Positions 44,805 through 52,576 of a stretch of 64,000 bases of DNA are shown here, one piece after another (the stretch's first letter is position 1; each line of letters opens with the position of its first letter). The stretch comes from Ligilactobacillus murinus DSM 20452 = NBRC 14221 (GTDB taxonomy: Bacteria; Bacillota; Bacilli; Lactobacillales; Lactobacillaceae). Below the pieces are notes generated by a model. That model worked only from the letters and a program-made list of their open reading frames with translations, did no database searches and had not been told where the DNA came from. The stretch is from contig NZ_BCVJ01000002.1 of assembly GCF_001591685.1 (NCBI RefSeq), positions 23,931 through 87,930 of the forward strand. Direction: 5' to 3'. Made by a program: the position numbers and the translations under genes.

Positions 44805-47468
44805 ATGAATAATCCTGTAGTCACGGGTTACCTATATGGGTGGCTCATGAATGCGATCGGGGTATTGACCGGACAAAAAACTGGTAAAACGTCAAATTTC
44901 ACTAGCTTCTCAGATTTTATGAATAGTATGGGAAGCAGTGGCTTCACTGGTAATATCACTGATCCGATCGAGACTAAAGCTGCCTTATGGTTTTACAATT
45001 ATTGGGGCAACTATCTACAACCAGAACCAGGAATATTGTCATTTCTTTGGACTATTCTAGGTTGGGGTGTGATCGCTCTTTATAATGTAACAGCTGCCTT
45101 AGAAAATGTATTCAACAATCTGTTCAAACTTTTTGGACTCTTTGATTATCTATCCGATCCTAATTCTTTGATCGGAAAATTTTATCAAGGATTCCAGATC
45201 TTAGGTATTGCGATTTTTACTATGTTGTTAATAGTTCAGATCACAGTCAGTGTCTTTGGAAAACCGTTCAAGTATAAAGATGCGTTACTACATTTCCTGT
45301 TAGTTACATTTGTTTGTGCCGTGTTGCCGGCAACGATCACAAAAGTATCATCTGTTTTCTATCAAGATCTTACAAATAAACAGACTGGGATAGAGAATAT
45401 TACTGGTAATTCCAACAGAAACTCCAGTAAAGAAAAGAACAAGGATACATTGGCTATTCAGCCAGTTAAAAATAATGTTACTGACGTGTTAGAGCTTGTT
45501 AGAGGGGATTTTAATACTAAAAAATTTCCTTTGGACAAGTACGGCAATATCAAGGGGAATGGGACATATAATTCGATCACTGATGATCCGAACAAACGAA
45601 TGGACGGCGATTTTATAACGCGCATGAACTTTGGGGCCACTTTAGGTGCAACTGACACCGAAACCTTGGATAACCTAGAAAAGAATGCGAAGATGAAGGG
45701 AATCAAGGGCCTATTTTTACATTACCCAAGTGATACCGGAGCATCTATCAAGTCTGTTAACGAGCATAGATTTCTTTCTGGGGCTAATTTAGCTGAAAAG
45801 GTCTATCCAAGATATAAGACAAATTTTTTAGCGATCTATGCGCAATACACTGTTTTGATAATCTTATTAGCATTGATGTGTGTGAAGTTAGTTACCTCGA
45901 TCTTTGAATTATTGATAACGGGACTTATTGCACCAATTCAAGGCTACAGTTCGGTAACTTCTCATAGTAAATTCAAAGAGCTTTTACTTACAATCACAGG
46001 CACGATCGCGGGAATCTATTTTGAAGCTATTATTATGCGGATAGTTCTTGAAATCATGCGTGATTTTCCAACGATCGCGATGACCGTTTATGACTCTAAT
46101 GGAAATGTTGTTGGAAAAAGTGCGACATTCTTTTCCGGTCTTGGACCATTTCAGTCAGCGCTAGCGTCGATCGTCGTATATCTAGGGCTCTTCTTTGGAG
46201 CAATGAGAGGTGTCACGATCGTTGAACGTTGGTTAGGTGTCTCAGTTGGCCAAAATGATATGGCTCAACAAGTCATGGGTGCTATGATCGCCACAAATGC
46301 GATCTCACAAGTTGGAAAAGGTGTTGGCAATACTGCATTGGGCCTTGCGGGTGCTGGTGGCACAGCACTTGGAGCCGTCAAACAAGCACCAAATATTGCT
46401 AATACGGTAGCTGGAGGTCTAGGAAAAGCTAGCGGTATGGTCGAAGGTGTCCGCGATTCCTTTGGCAACCAAGGTGTTGGCGCTACTCTGAGAGGCGGTT
46501 TATTGAATGCTGATGATGCGGTATCAGGGAAGATCCAACAAGGTGTCGATAACTTCAAAGAAAAGCAACAGCAAGGAAAAGATAGTGCCAGCGCAGCATT
46601 CAAAAATAACTATCCAACTGATGAAGATATATTGAAACACCCTAATGCTTATTACGATGGCGTCGATCAAGATCCAGGCCCAGGATCTGTACCACCTGAT
46701 GATCCAACGACTCCACCTACTGATGGCGGCGGAGATGATAATATGGGTGGTGATCCACCAGTAGCATCTGATCCAACGGGTGAACGTGCAACTAGTGATC
46801 CTCAAGGCGGTTTGTCTGACGGTGATCGATCTGCAGAAAGTACCCCAGAACAAGACAGACAAGCAGAAATACCATCAACTGAAGCTGGAGGACTACAACA
46901 AGAAGTACCGCAAGAAAGCGCAGTACCTCAAGAAGGTGGCCTAAGCGAACCAAATTCAGATGGTGCAATTGAAGGTGCACCAGGCACTGAACAAAATGGT
47001 CTTGAGCCTCAAGATCAAACAGCTAAAACTAGCGCCCAAGAAGGTGGTTTATCAAGTAGAGGTGAAATGGTATCGAAAACAGAAGGACAAAATAGTCCGG
47101 AAACGACGCCAGGGCTAAATAACCAATATGTACAAGAAATGAGTCAAGGTGTAACTGTTTCCAAAGACACCAGCGCTTCTTCTGTTGATCAGGTAGTAGA
47201 TAGCCCAAATGGAGTTCAAACCACAACAAATGATAGTCCAGTACTAGAAGAAACTTCAATTCAAAGCCAAACTTCAGATCAACGACCACAAACTGCGCAA
47301 AAGGCACAGTCAACACCACAACAGCCAGTCCAAAATACGCAACCTACACATTTCCAAAAGGCAAGTGCTAACTACCAACAGGCAAATCAAACCTTGTCGC
47401 AGGGTATGCAGTACATGACCTCTGGTCGAAGTCATATAAGAGGTAAACAAGCAGATGACGATGAATAG
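44805..47468 (+). CDS. VirB6/TrbL-like polytopic channel protein
   Basis: 887 residues, AAAGAAAGGAG ribosome site. About six to seven TM segments in the first 500 residues ('LQPEPGILSFLWTILGWGVIALYNV', 'AQYTVLIILLALMCVKLVTSIFELLITGLIAPI', 'GLFFGAMRGVTIVERWLG'), a Gly/Ala-rich stretch, then a 300-residue disordered Gln/Pro/Glu tail. This is the plan of the inner-membrane channel component of Gram-positive type IV secretion systems. It directly follows the coupling protein. Confidence 0.75.
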   Translation: MNNPVVTGYLYGWLMNAIGVLTGQKTGKTSNFTSFSDFMNSMGSSGFTGNITDPIETKAALWFYNYWGNYLQPEPGILSFLWTILGWGVIALYNVTAALENVFNNLFKLFGLFDYLSDPNSLIGKFYQGFQILGIAIFTMLLIVQITVSVFGKPFKYKDALLHFLLVTFVCAVLPATITKVSSVFYQDLTNKQTGIENITGNSNRNSSKEKNKDTLAIQPVKNNVTDVLELVRGDFNTKKFPLDKYGNIKGNGTYNSITDDPNKRMDGDFITRMNFGATLGATDTETLDNLEKNAKMKGIKGLFLHYPSDTGASIKSVNEHRFLSGANLAEKVYPRYKTNFLAIYAQYTVLIILLALMCVKLVTSIFELLITGLIAPIQGYSSVTSHSKFKELLLTITGTIAGIYFEAIIMRIVLEIMRDFPTIAMTVYDSNGNVVGKSATFFSGLGPFQSALASIVVYLGLFFGAMRGVTIVERWLGVSVGQNDMAQQVMGAMIATNAISQVGKGVGNTALGLAGAGGTALGAVKQAPNIANTVAGGLGKASGMVEGVRDSFGNQGVGATLRGGLLNADDAVSGKIQQGVDNFKEKQQQGKDSASAAFKNNYPTDEDILKHPNAYYDGVDQDPGPGSVPPDDPTTPPTDGGGDDNMGGDPPVASDPTGERATSDPQGGLSDGDRSAESTPEQDRQAEIPSTEAGGLQQEVPQESAVPQEGGLSEPNSDGAIEGAPGTEQNGLEPQDQTAKTSAQEGGLSSRGEMVSKTEGQNSPETTPGLNNQYVQEMSQGVTVSKDTSASSVDQVVDSPNGVQTTTNDSPVLEETSIQSQTSDQRPQTAQKAQSTPQQPVQNTQPTHFQKASANYQQANQTLSQGMQYMTSGRSHIRGKQADDDE

Positions 47469-47733
47469 TCTAAAAGGTAAGAATGTAGTGTTCACGGGGA
47501 CGTTGTGTTCGATGAAAAGAGAGGAGGCGATAGAACTCGCAATAGAGAATGGGGCCAGGATACAAAATTTTGTGACTGAAGAGACAGATATACTGGTCCT
47601 AGCCCCGCGGCAATTAGATATTTTTGGAGCGGACGTTCGTTCTAGAAAGCTGATAAAAGCTGAAGAATTGCGAAAGAAAAGTGATAAAATAAGGATAATC
47701 TCAGAAAAGGAATTTTTGAGAAAACTGATCTAA
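47455..47733 (+). CDS. BRCT-domain-only protein
   Basis: 92 residues making one BRCT domain: 'LKGKNVVFTGTLCSMKREEAIELAIENGARIQNFVTEETDILVL' matches the phosphopeptide- or DNA-end-binding BRCT of NAD-dependent ligases and RFC1. No ligase is attached. It overlaps the end of the VirB6-like gene by 14 bases, so it belongs to the transfer operon. BRCT domains can bind 5'-phosphorylated DNA ends, which would suit DNA processing; this is an inference. Confidence 0.8.
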   Translation: MTMNSLKGKNVVFTGTLCSMKREEAIELAIENGARIQNFVTEETDILVLAPRQLDIFGADVRSRKLIKAEELRKKSDKIRIISEKEFLRKLI

Positions 47734-47756
47734 ACAGATCAACTTCAATAAGACTG

Positions 47757-47812
47757 AAAAATATCTCCCAAAAACAAAGCGTATTAGCAGCGTTTTTAGG
47801 AGATATTTTTGT
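47757..47812. terminator. Bidirectional terminator closing the transfer operon
   Basis: Eleven-base stem AAAATATCTCC/GGAGATATTTT with an inner AAAAAC/GTTTTT stem and T-run. It separates the plus-strand transfer genes from two minus-strand genes. Confidence 0.8.
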
Positions 47813-47821
47813 CTTTATGAG

Positions 47822-48085
47822 TCATATACTTATTTGATACATAATAAGTGCACACAATACACAAATTACAGCAATGAGCCATGTTCCAAAAAATGGAACT
47901 ATGATAAGTGTGGTGAGAAATAATGAAATGTTGATTAGTGTTACAAGTACACTAAAAAAGATATTGTGGTGACGAGTAAAAGAGTCAGTCCAAAAAAGCA
48001 CGGTCGAAGCACATGAAGAAAATAAAATGATGACCGCACCATAGAAATGTATCAAAGAATTGGGATCAAGATACAAAGTGATCAC
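47822..48085 (-). CDS. Small three-TM membrane protein
   Basis: About 87 residues from GTG 48085; the frame is also open to an ATG at 48133. Three hydrophobic segments. It overlaps the end of the upstream gene by 20 bases, so they form a pair. Family unknown. Confidence 0.5.
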   Translation of the reverse strand: MITLYLDPNSLIHFYGAVIILFSSCASTVLFWTDSFTRHHNIFFSVLVTLINISLFLTTLIIVPFFGTWLIAVICVLCALIMYQISI

Positions 48086-48539
48086 CAGCTTTCTTGGAGT
48101 TAGAAATTTTTCGTCGCAGTTCCTCAAATTCATACAGGCCTAGTAGTTGCTGATTTTTTCTTTGACGACCAATGAGGAAAATGAATACTATTGTCAAAAT
48201 GATAGCTAAAAGTAGCGATACATCTGCTGTAACATAGAATACAGATTCTACTTCTAGTATCTTATTTTTGGAGGCGGTAGCGTCTGTGATCAATGATAGA
48301 TAGCTAATAAAGGGTTCAAAAGCCCCTACAGATATGACACCGATCATTAATAGATACCATACGCCATATAAGATACTTAGTGTACGGTAAGTGGACTTTT
48401 TTGCAAGTAGATGGATTTTTTCTATCATGAGATCTTGATCACTTAGCTTCTCTAATTCAGTCAACTTGTTGGACTCTTTTGCTCTATGTAATTTATTTCT
48501 TTTTTTGGCGCTGGTCAGTAGCTCAAAATATTTCTTCAT
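48066..48539 (-). CDS. Small two-TM membrane protein with charged N-terminus
   Basis: 157 residues; charged N-terminal helix ('LTSAKKRNKLHRAKESNKLTELEKL'), TM segments near 55-75 and 105-125, and a charged tail. GAGG lies upstream of the ATG. It forms a two-gene unit with the downstream membrane protein. Unknown family; position between transfer genes and the RNA-cassette region gives no firm clue. Confidence 0.5.
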   Translation of the reverse strand: MKKYFELLTSAKKRNKLHRAKESNKLTELEKLSDQDLMIEKIHLLAKKSTYRTLSILYGVWYLLMIGVISVGAFEPFISYLSLITDATASKNKILEVESVFYVTADVSLLLAIILTIVFIFLIGRQRKNQQLLGLYEFEELRRKISNSKKAGDHFVS

Positions 48540-48574
48540 TGTCTTTCATACCTCAATTCTATGCTTTTTGAGAA

Positions 48575-48653
48575 TAAAATACCCCCGAAACACACAACAC
48601 CATGATGCTTCGAGGGAGTACCTAAAGGAAAGCGATCCTTCAATTCTTACCGT
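48575..48653 (-). ncRNA. Predicted short RNA, cassette B
   Basis: Minus-strand promoter TTGCTA-N18-TACAAT (-35 48684-48689, -10 48660-48665). A hairpin CCCCCGAA/TTCGAGGG (48582-48616, one mismatch) ends in a T-rich tail. It could instead be the leader of the membrane-protein pair that follows. Confidence 0.35.
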
Positions 48654-48690
48654 GTATTCATTGTAACAGTTTCTAAAAGAAAATAGCAAA

Positions 48691-48743
48691 CAAAAACCCG
48701 CTGAGATCACAGCGGGAAAATAATTTAATCGAAAAAATTAAGC
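48691..48743 (-). ncRNA. Predicted short RNA, cassette C
   Basis: Promoter TTGCAT-N18-TATAAT (-35 48774-48779, -10 48750-48755). Perfect terminator CCCGCTG/CAGCGGG (48697-48716) with five T. Predicted length about 54 bases. Confidence 0.5.
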
Positions 48744-48822
48744 ACCTTCATTATAGCGCCTGTAACGATCAAAATGCAAGATAAAAATTATTTTGGGTGG
48801 TGTCTCTTATGAAGAGAGTAGA

Positions 48823-48856
48823 CAAAAGGCTCGACCAAGGCCGAGCCAAACTCTCT
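48823..48856 (-). ncRNA. Predicted short RNA, cassette D
   Basis: Promoter TTGCTT-N17-TATAAT (-35 48886-48891, -10 48863-48868). Hairpin GGCTCG/CGAGCC (48828-48847) with a short T-run. Predicted transcript is only 35-40 bases, so it may read through. Confidence 0.35.
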
Positions 48857-48903
48857 AAAAAGATTATAGTGCCAGAAAACAAAATAAGCAATAGGTTCTT
48901 GAT

Positions 48904-49006
48904 AAAAAAGCTCTCACGAAAAGCAATAACTAGTTTTTCGTGAGAACTTGAAGGGCTATATGTCATCTAAAGATAATCATGCAAGAAACTGGACTTGTAC
49001 TTGCAA
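48904..49006 (-). ncRNA. Predicted short RNA, cassette E
   Basis: Promoter TTGCCT-N17-TATACT (-35 49036-49041, -10 49013-49018). Eleven-base perfect terminator stem TCTCACGAAAA/TTTTCGTGAGA (48912-48945) with six T. Length about 100 bases. Confidence 0.45.
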
Positions 49007-49042
49007 CTAACAAGTATAGAAGACTTAGCTGTAAAAGGCAAC

Positions 49043-49239
49043 AAAAAACACCAAAATCGCAGGTGGTGTGCGTATCTTTGGTGTTAGAACGAAAAATCAC
49101 TCGAACAAAGATATCGATGTCAGCAAAAAGAACTTGAACTTGGATTTAGTTACTGAGACTGGTTCTTATCGAAAACGTATTTCAGATAGGCTTATGCGTA
49201 ATCGAAAATTAATTCTCAAAGTCAACATCATATCAGTTC
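49043..49239 (-). ncRNA. Predicted short RNA, cassette F
   Basis: Promoter TTGTTT-N17-TATAAT (-35 49069+200 i.e. 49269-49274, -10 49246-49251). Nine-base stem AACACCAAA/TTTGGTGTT (49047-49085) with six T. Length about 200 bases; no convincing open frame inside. Confidence 0.4.
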
Positions 49240-49274
49240 TCGTTAATTATAGGATATATTTTCTCAAAAAACAA

Positions 49275-49495
49275 TAAAAAATCACTAAAGATATGGGGAT
49301 AAAATATATCTTTAGTGATTTAGACAAATACTTATCAAAGAGTTAAACCTACGAGAATAAATTTGCTTAGGATTAGGGAATAATATTTATTGGTAGGATT
49401 AACGTGGCATAAAGAGCGTCATCTCACATTTATCGCAGAAAAAAGGTTTCATTGACAAAAAGGAGTTGGAAAATATGGGATTTGACGCTTCCTTG
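49275..49495 (-). ncRNA. Predicted short RNA, cassette G
   Basis: Promoter TTGCTT-N17-TAAAAT (-35 49525-49530, -10 49502-49507). Fifteen-base perfect terminator stem (49280-49294 with 49306-49320) followed by T. Length about 220 bases. It runs antisense to the start of the tiny ORF at 49475. Confidence 0.4.
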
Positions 49496-49564
49496 ATGAT
49501 TATTTTAAATCATCTATACTCAAAAAGCAAAATAAAAGCCCGTTTGTATCACTACACGTCATGA
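49475..49564 (+). pseudogene. Tiny ORF, possible decayed type I toxin
   Basis: 29 codons with AGGAG upstream, beginning 'MGFDASLMIILNHLYSKSKIK'. The short N-terminus with 'SLMIIL' and a Ser/Lys tail is reminiscent of the holin-like type I toxins of lactobacilli, but the hydrophobic stretch is too short, as if deleted. Both ends are covered by minus-strand RNA cassettes (G and H), the layout expected for toxin mRNA and antisense antitoxin. Confidence 0.3.
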
Positions 49565-49622
49565 AGTGGGCGTCCAAACGAGCCAACGTTTATAAATAGA
49601 GAGAACCGCCATGCCGAAAAAG
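49534..49622 (-). ncRNA. Predicted short RNA, cassette H
   Basis: Weaker promoter TTGTTC-N18-TATTTA (-35 49653-49658, -10 49629-49634). Nine-base stem GCCCGTTTG/CAAACGAGC (49538-49583, one mismatch) followed by TTTT. Antisense to the 3' end of the tiny ORF at 49475. Confidence 0.35.
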
Positions 49623-49737
49623 TTATGTTAAATAGTAAGTAACATTGATACCGAACAAAATTATTTGGAGAATTTTACGACATGGCAGAGGTAAAATCTC
49701 CAATCACATTATAGCTCATATTTTTAGAAAAAACAGC

Positions 49738-49792
49738 AAAAAACCTTGCCCGTTGGACAAGGAAAGAAGATACATACTATATCTTATGCACT
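49738..49792 (-). ncRNA. Predicted short RNA, cassette I
   Basis: Promoter TTGATT-N17-TACAAT (-35 49822-49827, -10 49799-49804). Terminator CCTTG/CAAGG with inner CC/GG (49744-49762) and six T. Predicted length about 56 bases. Confidence 0.45.
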
Positions 49793-49852
49793 CCCCACAT
49801 TGTAAAATAATCAGTCCCAAAAATCAACAGAAATTCATGACAGAAAAACATG

Positions 49853-49880
49853 ATTTTTTTACCCTAAAAAAAACAAAAAT
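49853..49880. repeat. 28-bp exact repeat, copy 2 (contains TAYCCTAAAAR box 5)
   Basis: Second copy of the sequence at 39018-39045, about 250 bases before the adhesin gene. Confidence 0.7.
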
Positions 49881-49927
49881 TTTATCCTCATGTATCGTAT
49901 TCAGTATCTCAAAAGAAAGGAGAAAAA

Positions 49928-50098
49928 ATTATCAAAGATTATAGAAAAGGTGAGGTGGAACTTCTAAGAGAATTATGTGTCAGATATCCGGCATACTCGA
50001 TCAAGAGGTTATCCATCGAAATGGATAAGGATATCAGTGACGTATTTTTGATGATCAAGTATTTCCACTTACCGTATCAGTGGAAACTGTCAAAATGA
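49928..50098 (+). CDS. Small HTH-like protein before the pilus operon (non-standard start)
   Basis: An open frame of 56 codons ('KDYRKGEVELLRELCVRYPAYSIKRLSIEMDKDISDVFLMIK'), likely helical and HTH-like. AAAGGAG (49916-49922) is well placed for an ATT codon at 49928; the first standard start is GTG 49955. The stop lies 18 bases before the adhesin gene. Possibly a regulator or a leader gene of that operon. Confidence 0.4.
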   Translation: MIKDYRKGEVELLRELCVRYPAYSIKRLSIEMDKDISDVFLMIKYFHLPYQWKLSK

Positions 50099-50116
50099 AA
50101 GGAGAAAGTTTTTCAT

Positions 50117-51862
50117 ATGAAATTATTTTCGAGAAAGTTGTCAAAAAAAGTTATTGTGACAACTGGTGTGGGACTGGGACTTGGATTAGCTATCTTAGGT
50201 CTTGGAAATAGTGCAAGTGCTGATGAAGCGCCACAAACCGTTAATGTCGGAAACTCAAGTAAGATCGTCAGCTACTCTTCTGGTCATGCTGAACGCTATG
50301 GTGCACATAGAGTTGCAGTCATTCAAGAAGCAGGAACTGGACAATATTTATTCTGTATTGAATGGTCGAAAAAAGCACCGTCAAACGAACAAATCTCTAA
50401 ACGATATCAAGCTAATCCGTCGGTTCAATGGTTAGTTAATAACTTCTACTCAGATCACCGCTTCCAAAGTTTAGGTCAAGGTGACGAAGGCGACTACTGG
50501 TTATACCAAGCCGTTATCCATTGGGTAGCAGACCCGGACGATCATGCAACCTGGGGTGGTGGTGCGATCCAAGACGTTTTAGATCAACTTGATCCTGCTG
50601 TACGTGCAAAAATCGAGGCTTTGCGCAACGAAGCGTTAAAGCATAATGACGAATCAACATCTGAGATCGTAACGAATAACCACAATTTAGGTTTTGATCC
50701 ATCAAAGCTTGAGATCAACAAAGATGATCTTCAAGGAAACACCTACAAAAAGACGTTCACGCTGAAGAGTGAAAATATGTCTAATGTAAGTGTTTGGTTA
50801 AAGAATGCTCCAGAAGGTGTCAGCTTGACTGGTAAGGACAATGCTGGTGTCAACTTCAAGGACGTGTGGAACAACACTGGGCTGCAGATCAACATTCCTT
50901 ACAAGGTAAATGCTGAAAAGGATTCATACACGTTTACGGTTGCTACTAAAGGTAACTGGGAAAAGACGTCAAAAGTTGCGTGGATCTATCAAGGAAATGG
51001 TGATACTCAAAAAGTGGCCAAGCAAGACGTAAAAGCTGTATCAGTTCCACTTGATGCTGAAACTGATATGGACGTTACTGTAAAGCCGGCTAAGGGTAGT
51101 GTGCAATTTATCAAAAAAGGTACAGGAAATAACAATTCTGATAGATTGGGTGATACTGAATTCAAATTGACCGGCGGTGATTTCTCACAAACAAAGAAGA
51201 CTGATGCTAACGGATATATCAAATTTGACAATCTTCCTTTAGGTCGTGATTATGAATTGACTGAAACAGCGCAGCCAAACCGGTACTATCGGACAATGTA
51301 TCATACGACTATTACTAATTTAAATGGCGATAACCCACTACAAACATATGATTTGAAAGATGTGTTTAATAAAAAGGATCATCAAAAGTTTAGAATTGTT
51401 AAAAAAGATAGTCAAGGTAATCCCTTAAAAGGTGCACAATTTGTTCTAGTAAGAAGTGATTCAGAAAATGCACATATTTCGGTTGAAGAAGCCAAAAAGA
51501 AGGCATATCGTCAAGTAGGAGATGAACTTGTAGAGGGACACACAGACCAAGAACCTTATGTAGCTACATCGGACGAAAAGGGCGAAGTATTTTTTGATAT
51601 GGTAGAAACGAAAGCAAGAGACACTGCTAATTATTACGCAGTAGAAATTAAATCGCCGGACAACTATACACTGTCTCAAACATCTGTGAAGTTGCTTTCT
51701 AATCCTGAATCTCCTAGCGTTGTTGAAGGCGAACTTCAAGACACAACAAACACACTTCCAGCAACTGGTTCTGAAAAGTTATTGTTGATCGGGGCTAGCC
51801 TTGTTGTTTTAGGTGTATTAGGTACTGGCGTATATTACTTTAAAGCCAAGAAGGTAAATTAA
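50117..51862 (+). CDS. LPxTG-anchored thioester-domain adhesin (pilus tip type)
   Basis: 581 residues. Signal peptide (cleavage near residue 35). A thioester domain with the two reacting residues in their usual settings: Cys80 ('QYLFCIEWSKKAP') and Gln131 ('YWLYQAVIHW'). Then come a linker domain, two CnaB-like Ig domains ('GDTEFKLTGGDFSQTKKTDANGYIKFDNLPLGRDYELTE' and 'GNPLKGAQFVLV'), and the anchor LPATG with TM and basic tail. TED adhesins form covalent bonds to host or cell-surface amines. First gene of the pilus operon; the sortase starts two bases after its stop. Confidence 0.85.
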   Translation: MKLFSRKLSKKVIVTTGVGLGLGLAILGLGNSASADEAPQTVNVGNSSKIVSYSSGHAERYGAHRVAVIQEAGTGQYLFCIEWSKKAPSNEQISKRYQANPSVQWLVNNFYSDHRFQSLGQGDEGDYWLYQAVIHWVADPDDHATWGGGAIQDVLDQLDPAVRAKIEALRNEALKHNDESTSEIVTNNHNLGFDPSKLEINKDDLQGNTYKKTFTLKSENMSNVSVWLKNAPEGVSLTGKDNAGVNFKDVWNNTGLQINIPYKVNAEKDSYTFTVATKGNWEKTSKVAWIYQGNGDTQKVAKQDVKAVSVPLDAETDMDVTVKPAKGSVQFIKKGTGNNNSDRLGDTEFKLTGGDFSQTKKTDANGYIKFDNLPLGRDYELTETAQPNRYYRTMYHTTITNLNGDNPLQTYDLKDVFNKKDHQKFRIVKKDSQGNPLKGAQFVLVRSDSENAHISVEEAKKKAYRQVGDELVEGHTDQEPYVATSDEKGEVFFDMVETKARDTANYYAVEIKSPDNYTLSQTSVKLLSNPESPSVVEGELQDTTNTLPATGSEKLLLIGASLVVLGVLGTGVYYFKAKKVN

Positions 51863-51863
51863 G

Positions 51864-52544
51864 ATGCGTGATTTTCTAAAAACTACCAAAGGAAAAGTCT
51901 TAGTAGCTCTCACGGTGCTAGCATTGTTTGCAGCTAGTTTAGGTGCATTCAAACTGTGGTCTGATGCTCAAAAGTACACGCTCATGCAGACAAACATAAC
52001 TGCACCGGCAACAAATAAAACAACAAAAGCAACAACAAAGAGTGAAAAAATCCAGCGCTTTAGCGACGATGATCTATTAAAGTATCGCAAAGAAGCATTG
52101 GCCAAAGGTGTTGATAAATATCCGAATGGATATTTAGAAATACCTAGCATAAACGTTAAGTTACCGATCTATAATCGGACAAATAACTTAACGTTGGCAT
52201 TAGGCGTTGGTAAAGATTATTACCTGGATAGCCAATTTGGTAAAGGTAACGTCGTGTTAGCTGGTCACAACATGGAGAGACCAGGTGTCTTACTTAGTGA
52301 CTTATACAAAGTGAGAAAAGGACAAGAGATCACTTTACGTGACGCTAATGATAAGGAATATCGCTATAAGATCACTTCTAAAAGTGTCCAGTCTGCCAAG
52401 GTAAGAGTGATCGATGGAGAACCGGTATTCGGTAGTGCATATTACCTACCAAAAGAAGATCAAAAACCGATCGTCACAGTTTATACTTGTGCTGATCATG
52501 GTAGTGATCGTCTTGTAGTCCAAGGTGAATTAGTAAATGAATAA
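51864..52544 (+). CDS. Sortase (class A-like)
   Basis: 226-residue transpeptidase. N-terminal signal anchor, then a sortase beta-barrel with catalytic His in 'VVLAGHNMERPG', Cys in 'VTVYTCADHG' and Arg in 'SDRLVVQGEL'. The TVYTC box and lack of a C-terminal TM separate it from the class C sortase downstream. Probably attaches the adhesin or finished pili to the wall. Confidence 0.88.
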   Translation: MRDFLKTTKGKVLVALTVLALFAASLGAFKLWSDAQKYTLMQTNITAPATNKTTKATTKSEKIQRFSDDDLLKYRKEALAKGVDKYPNGYLEIPSINVKLPIYNRTNNLTLALGVGKDYYLDSQFGKGNVVLAGHNMERPGVLLSDLYKVRKGQEITLRDANDKEYRYKITSKSVQSAKVRVIDGEPVFGSAYYLPKEDQKPIVTVYTCADHGSDRLVVQGELVNE

Positions 52545-52576
52545 ACATAAACAATAAAAGAAAGAAGAGTGAACAC

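Noticed and set aside
48769..48966. 65-residue minus-strand ORF
   Set aside because: Interrupted by two terminator hairpins and a TATAAT promoter on the same strand; coding is unlikely.
49068..49277. 69-residue plus-strand ORF
   Set aside because: No supported start; it overlaps hairpins and a strong minus-strand promoter; no recognisable protein features.
49645..49944. 99-residue plus-strand ORF
   Set aside because: No ribosome site, basic and Ile/Lys-rich composition typical of AT-rich noncoding DNA, and it runs through a terminator hairpin and the 28-bp repeat.
51007..51739. Minus-strand ORFs inside the adhesin gene, and similar antisense ORFs elsewhere
   Set aside because: They lie opposite well-supported genes, lack ribosome sites and have composition expected of complement strands.
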